A DNA stretch of 15,555 nt from an uncultured Burkholderiaceae bacterium (GTDB taxonomy: Bacteria; Pseudomonadota; Gammaproteobacteria; Burkholderiales; Burkholderiaceae), in assembly GCA_937862845.1 (NCBI GenBank), contig CALMCK010000054.1, positions 1 to 15,555 on the forward strand. Direction: 5' to 3'. Positions 12,836-15,555 of the stretch are shown piece after piece. A program made the translations under genes and the position numbers. Numbering within the stretch: the first letter of the stretch is position 1; the number at the start of each line of letters is the position of its first letter. A model generated the notes under the pieces. It searched no databases and was not told where the DNA came from. It saw only the letters and a program-made list of their open reading frames with translations.

Positions 12836-15555
12836 ATGGCGAGTGGGATTTTAAAAGCAATTTTTGGTTCACGCAATGAGCGACTGCTCAAAGAGTACCG
12901 CAAGTCGGTGAAAAAAGTGAACAAACTCGAGGCGCAAGCGCAAGCAATGTCAGACGACGAGCTGCGCGCACAAACCGAAGAATTCAAACAACGTTACCAA
13001 GACGGCGCATCACTCGACGCGCTGCTGCCAGAGGCTTTCGCAGTGGTACGCGAAGGCGCGCTGCGCTCACTCAACATGCGCCATTTTGATGTGCAACTCA
13101 TCGGCGGCCTCGTGCTGCACGAAGGCAAAATCGCCGAGATGCGCACGGGTGAAGGTAAAACCCTGATGGGCACATTGGCGGTGTATCTGAACGCCATCAC
13201 AGGCAAAGGTGTGCACGTCGTGACGGTCAATGACTACCTCGCACGCCGCGATGCGCAGTGGATGGGTCGCTTGTATAACTTTCTCGGCCTGTCTGTCGGC
13301 ATCAATCTGTCGGGCTTAGAACGCGAAGAAAAAATCGCTGCCTACCGCGCCGACATCACCTACGGCACCAACAACGAATTTGGCTTTGATTACCTGCGCG
13401 ATAATTTACTCTACCAAGCCGAAGACCGCGTGCAACGCCCGCTGCACTACGCAATTGTCGATGAAGTCGATTCGATTTTAATCGATGAAGCGCGCACGCC
13501 CCTCATCATTTCTGGTCCATCGGACGACAACACTGAGCTGTATCAAAAACTCAACCAAGTGCCGTCCATGCTCTCGCCACAAAAATCAGAACCCAAAGCG
13601 GGCGAGCCTGAGCCAGAAGGCGACTACTATGTCGATGAGAAAGCCAAGCAGATTCATCTGTCTGAATCGGGCCACGAAAAGATTGAGCAGATTCTTGAAG
13701 AAATGGGCTTGCTGCCAGCAGGCGCAAGCCTGTACGACGCCCACAACATCACACTGGTGCACTACATGTTTGCCGCATTGCGCGCGCACACTTTGTTCAC
13801 CAAAGACAAAGAGTATGTGGTGCAAAATGGCGAAATCGTGATTGTCGATGAGCACACAGGCCGCATGATGACGGGTCGCCGTTGGTCAGAGGGTTTGCAC
13901 CAAGCGGTCGAGGCCAAAGAAGGGGTTGAGATTCAATCCGAATCGGTCACCCTTGCCTCCATCACATTCCAAAATTTCTTCCGCATGTACGAAAAACTCG
14001 CGGGCATGACAGGCACAGCCGACACCGAAGCTTATGAGTTCCAACAAATTTACGGCTTGGAAACAGTGGTCATTCCAACCCACCGCAAGATTCAACGTCT
14101 GGACAAGCAAGATTTAATCTTCCGCTCCGCCGAAGAAAAACACGCCGCCGTCATCATTGACATCAAAGAATGCATTGAACGCGGTCAACCCGCGCTGGTG
14201 GGCACCGCATCGATTGAGCTGTCCGAGCAACTGTCCGACCTGCTCAATCAACAAAACATCCCGCACAGCGTGCTCAATGCCAAACAACACGAACGTGAAG
14301 CGCTCATCGTCTCGCAAGCTGGCCGCCCAGGTGTGGTCACCATCGCCACCAACATGGCCGGCCGTGGCACCGACATCGTCCTCGGCGGCAATGTCGACAT
14401 ACAATCGCAATTCATCATGGCCGATGAAGCATTGAGCGACGATGAAAAAGCCGCACGCATTCAAACGCTCAAAGACGAGCACCCTGCCCTGCACGAGCAA
14501 GTACTCGCCGCAGGCGGCCTGCACATCATCGGCACCGAACGCCACGAGTCACGTCGCATTGACAATCAGCTGCGCGGTCGCGCAGGTCGTCAAGGCGATC
14601 CCGGATCGTCGCGTTTTTATCTGTCGATGGACGACGCGCTGTTGCGGATTTTCGCAGGTGAGCGCCTCAAATCCATCATGAATCGCCTCAAGATTCCGAA
14701 CGGTGAAGCCATCGAATCGGGCATGGTGTCGCGCTCCATCGAATCGGCGCAGCGCAAAGTCGAAGCGCGCAACTTCGACATCCGCAAGCAATTGCTCGAA
14801 TACGACGACGTCGCCAACGACCAACGCCGTGTGATTTACGCACAACGCAATGAATTGATTGACGACGGTCACGTATCCGAAACCGTCACCGCCATGCGCG
14901 AGGACGTGCTCACGCAAGTCGTGCGCAGCCACATTCCCGAAGACTCTATGGAAGAGCAATGGCAGCTGACCGAGCTCGAGCGCGTGTTGCGCGACGACTA
15001 CTCGCTACACATCTCCGCCACGAACTGGCTGAGAACCAACACCAACGCCAGCGACGAGGACTTGATTGCACACATTCAATCCGAAGCCGCCAACACTTAT
15101 CAAGCCAAAGTTGATATGGTGGGTGAAGAAGGCTTCCACAACTTTGAACGCGTGCTGATGTTGCAAACCATTGACAACCAATGGCGCGAACACTTGGCCG
15201 CTCTGGACCATTTGCGCCAAGGCATCCACCTGCGCGGCTATGCCCAAAAAAATCCGAAACAAGAATACAAACGCGAAGCCTTTGAATTATTCAGCCTGAT
15301 GCTCGACAGCATTAAAGCAACGGTCACAGGGCTTTTGATGAATGTACAAATTCAAGCGCAAGAAGTCGAAGAAGCCGAGCAAAATATTTTGGACCAAGAA
15401 GAAGCCAAGCGCTCTCACTTGAACTTCCAACACGACGACATGAGCGCAGAAGCGGTCAACGCCCGCGAAGATCAAGCCTTCGAGCAACAGGTGCTCGCCA
15501 ATGCATTCGGCGAAGAGTCCAGCACGCCGCGCGTCGGCCGCAACGATCCATGCCC
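12836..15555 (+). CDS. secA: Preprotein translocase ATPase SecA (3' end cut by window)
   Basis: SecA is the motor that drives preproteins through SecYEG at the inner membrane. The frame is open for 906 codons to the window end, stopping at RVGRNDPC, the first cysteine of the C-terminal zinc/SecB-binding motif, so perhaps 15 residues are missing. Visible are Walker A GEGKT (105-109), Walker B IVDEVDS (207-213) with D209, the NNEFGFDYLRDN motif (179-190), the IVDEHTGRMMTGRRWSEGLHQA preprotein-crosslinking boundary (from 336), NMAGRGTDIVLGGN in the second ATPase domain, QLRGRAGRQGDPGSSRF with the arginine fingers, and the helical scaffold with LLEYDDVANDQR. An insertion near 241-268 (Pro/Glu-rich) exceeds E. 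coli. AGGA at 12821-12824 is 11 bases from the ATG, a rather long spacing. Leucine codons are mainly CTC/CTG. No secM-like gene precedes it. Confidence 0.97.
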   Translation, partial: MASGILKAIFGSRNERLLKEYRKSVKKVNKLEAQAQAMSDDELRAQTEEFKQRYQDGASLDALLPEAFAVVREGALRSLNMRHFDVQLIGGLVLHEGKIAEMRTGEGKTLMGTLAVYLNAITGKGVHVVTVNDYLARRDAQWMGRLYNFLGLSVGINLSGLEREEKIAAYRADITYGTNNEFGFDYLRDNLLYQAEDRVQRPLHYAIVDEVDSILIDEARTPLIISGPSDDNTELYQKLNQVPSMLSPQKSEPKAGEPEPEGDYYVDEKAKQIHLSESGHEKIEQILEEMGLLPAGASLYDAHNITLVHYMFAALRAHTLFTKDKEYVVQNGEIVIVDEHTGRMMTGRRWSEGLHQAVEAKEGVEIQSESVTLASITFQNFFRMYEKLAGMTGTADTEAYEFQQIYGLETVVIPTHRKIQRLDKQDLIFRSAEEKHAAVIIDIKECIERGQPALVGTASIELSEQLSDLLNQQNIPHSVLNAKQHEREALIVSQAGRPGVVTIATNMAGRGTDIVLGGNVDIQSQFIMADEALSDDEKAARIQTLKDEHPALHEQVLAAGGLHIIGTERHESRRIDNQLRGRAGRQGDPGSSRFYLSMDDALLRIFAGERLKSIMNRLKIPNGEAIESGMVSRSIESAQRKVEARNFDIRKQLLEYDDVANDQRRVIYAQRNELIDDGHVSETVTAMREDVLTQVVRSHIPEDSMEEQWQLTELERVLRDDYSLHISATNWLRTNTNASDEDLIAHIQSEAANTYQAKVDMVGEEGFHNFERVLMLQTIDNQWREHLAALDHLRQGIHLRGYAQKNPKQEYKREAFELFSLMLDSIKATVTGLLMNVQIQAQEVEEAEQNILDQEEAKRSHLNFQHDDMSAEAVNAREDQAFEQQVLANAFGEESSTPRVGRNDPC

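Noticed and set aside
13485..13841. 118-residue plus-strand frame inside secA
   Set aside because: It is a second frame over well-conserved SecA sequence; the SecA frame continues unbroken through it, so there is no frameshift.
1..15555. Mobile elements, CRISPR arrays, tRNA or an undescribed multi-gene system
   Set aside because: Almost every base belongs to a recognised housekeeping gene or a short intergenic gap; no transposase, spaced repeats, cloverleaf or unknown gene cluster is visible.

Overview
This window is a stretch of a bacterial division and cell wall (dcw) cluster with the genes that follow it. The plus-strand order is mraY (5' end cut off) - murD - ftsW - murG - murC - ddl - ftsQ - ftsA - ftsZ - lpxC. 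A minus-strand DUF721/DciA-like gene comes next, then a plus-strand secA whose last residues run off the window. The order, a MraY loop longer than in E. coli, an enlarged MurD and the FtsZ tail ending DVPAFLRRQAD all point to a betaproteobacterium, most likely Burkholderiales, with moderate rather than very high GC. Species cannot be named from the sequence.

Positions 1-7197 encode the late cytoplasmic and membrane steps of peptidoglycan synthesis plus the septal polymerase FtsW. These genes are packed with gaps of 4-12 bases or with start/stop overlaps (ftsW/murG by 1 base, murG/murC by 4), so they look like one translationally coupled operon. Positions 7206-10900 carry the divisome genes ftsQ, ftsA and ftsZ. 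Spacing widens here: 49 bases before ftsA, then 100 T-rich bases before ftsZ that may hold extra expression control. A hairpin terminator at 10971-11013 closes this block.

The 280-base gap 10901-11180 holds that terminator, an adjacent hairpin, a C7T7 homopolymer tract and an AT-rich candidate promoter for lpxC. lpxC (lipid A synthesis) and the DUF721 gene converge on a perfect 20-bp inverted repeat at 12138-12180 that should terminate both. The DUF721 gene and secA are divergent and share a short region containing an extended -10 element facing secA.

Functionally, MraY and MurG make lipid I and lipid II from the UDP-MurNAc-pentapeptide that MurC, MurD and Ddl help build. FtsW polymerises lipid II at the septum, where FtsZ, FtsA and FtsQ organise the divisome. 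LpxC commits carbon to outer membrane lipid A, and SecA powers protein export.

All proteins look intact apart from the two cut by the window edges. I see no mobile element, CRISPR array, tRNA, rRNA or unknown multi-gene system. The second-look items are intergenic signals, start-site ambiguity, low-complexity protein segments, and the absence of two genes often found in this neighbourhood in relatives.
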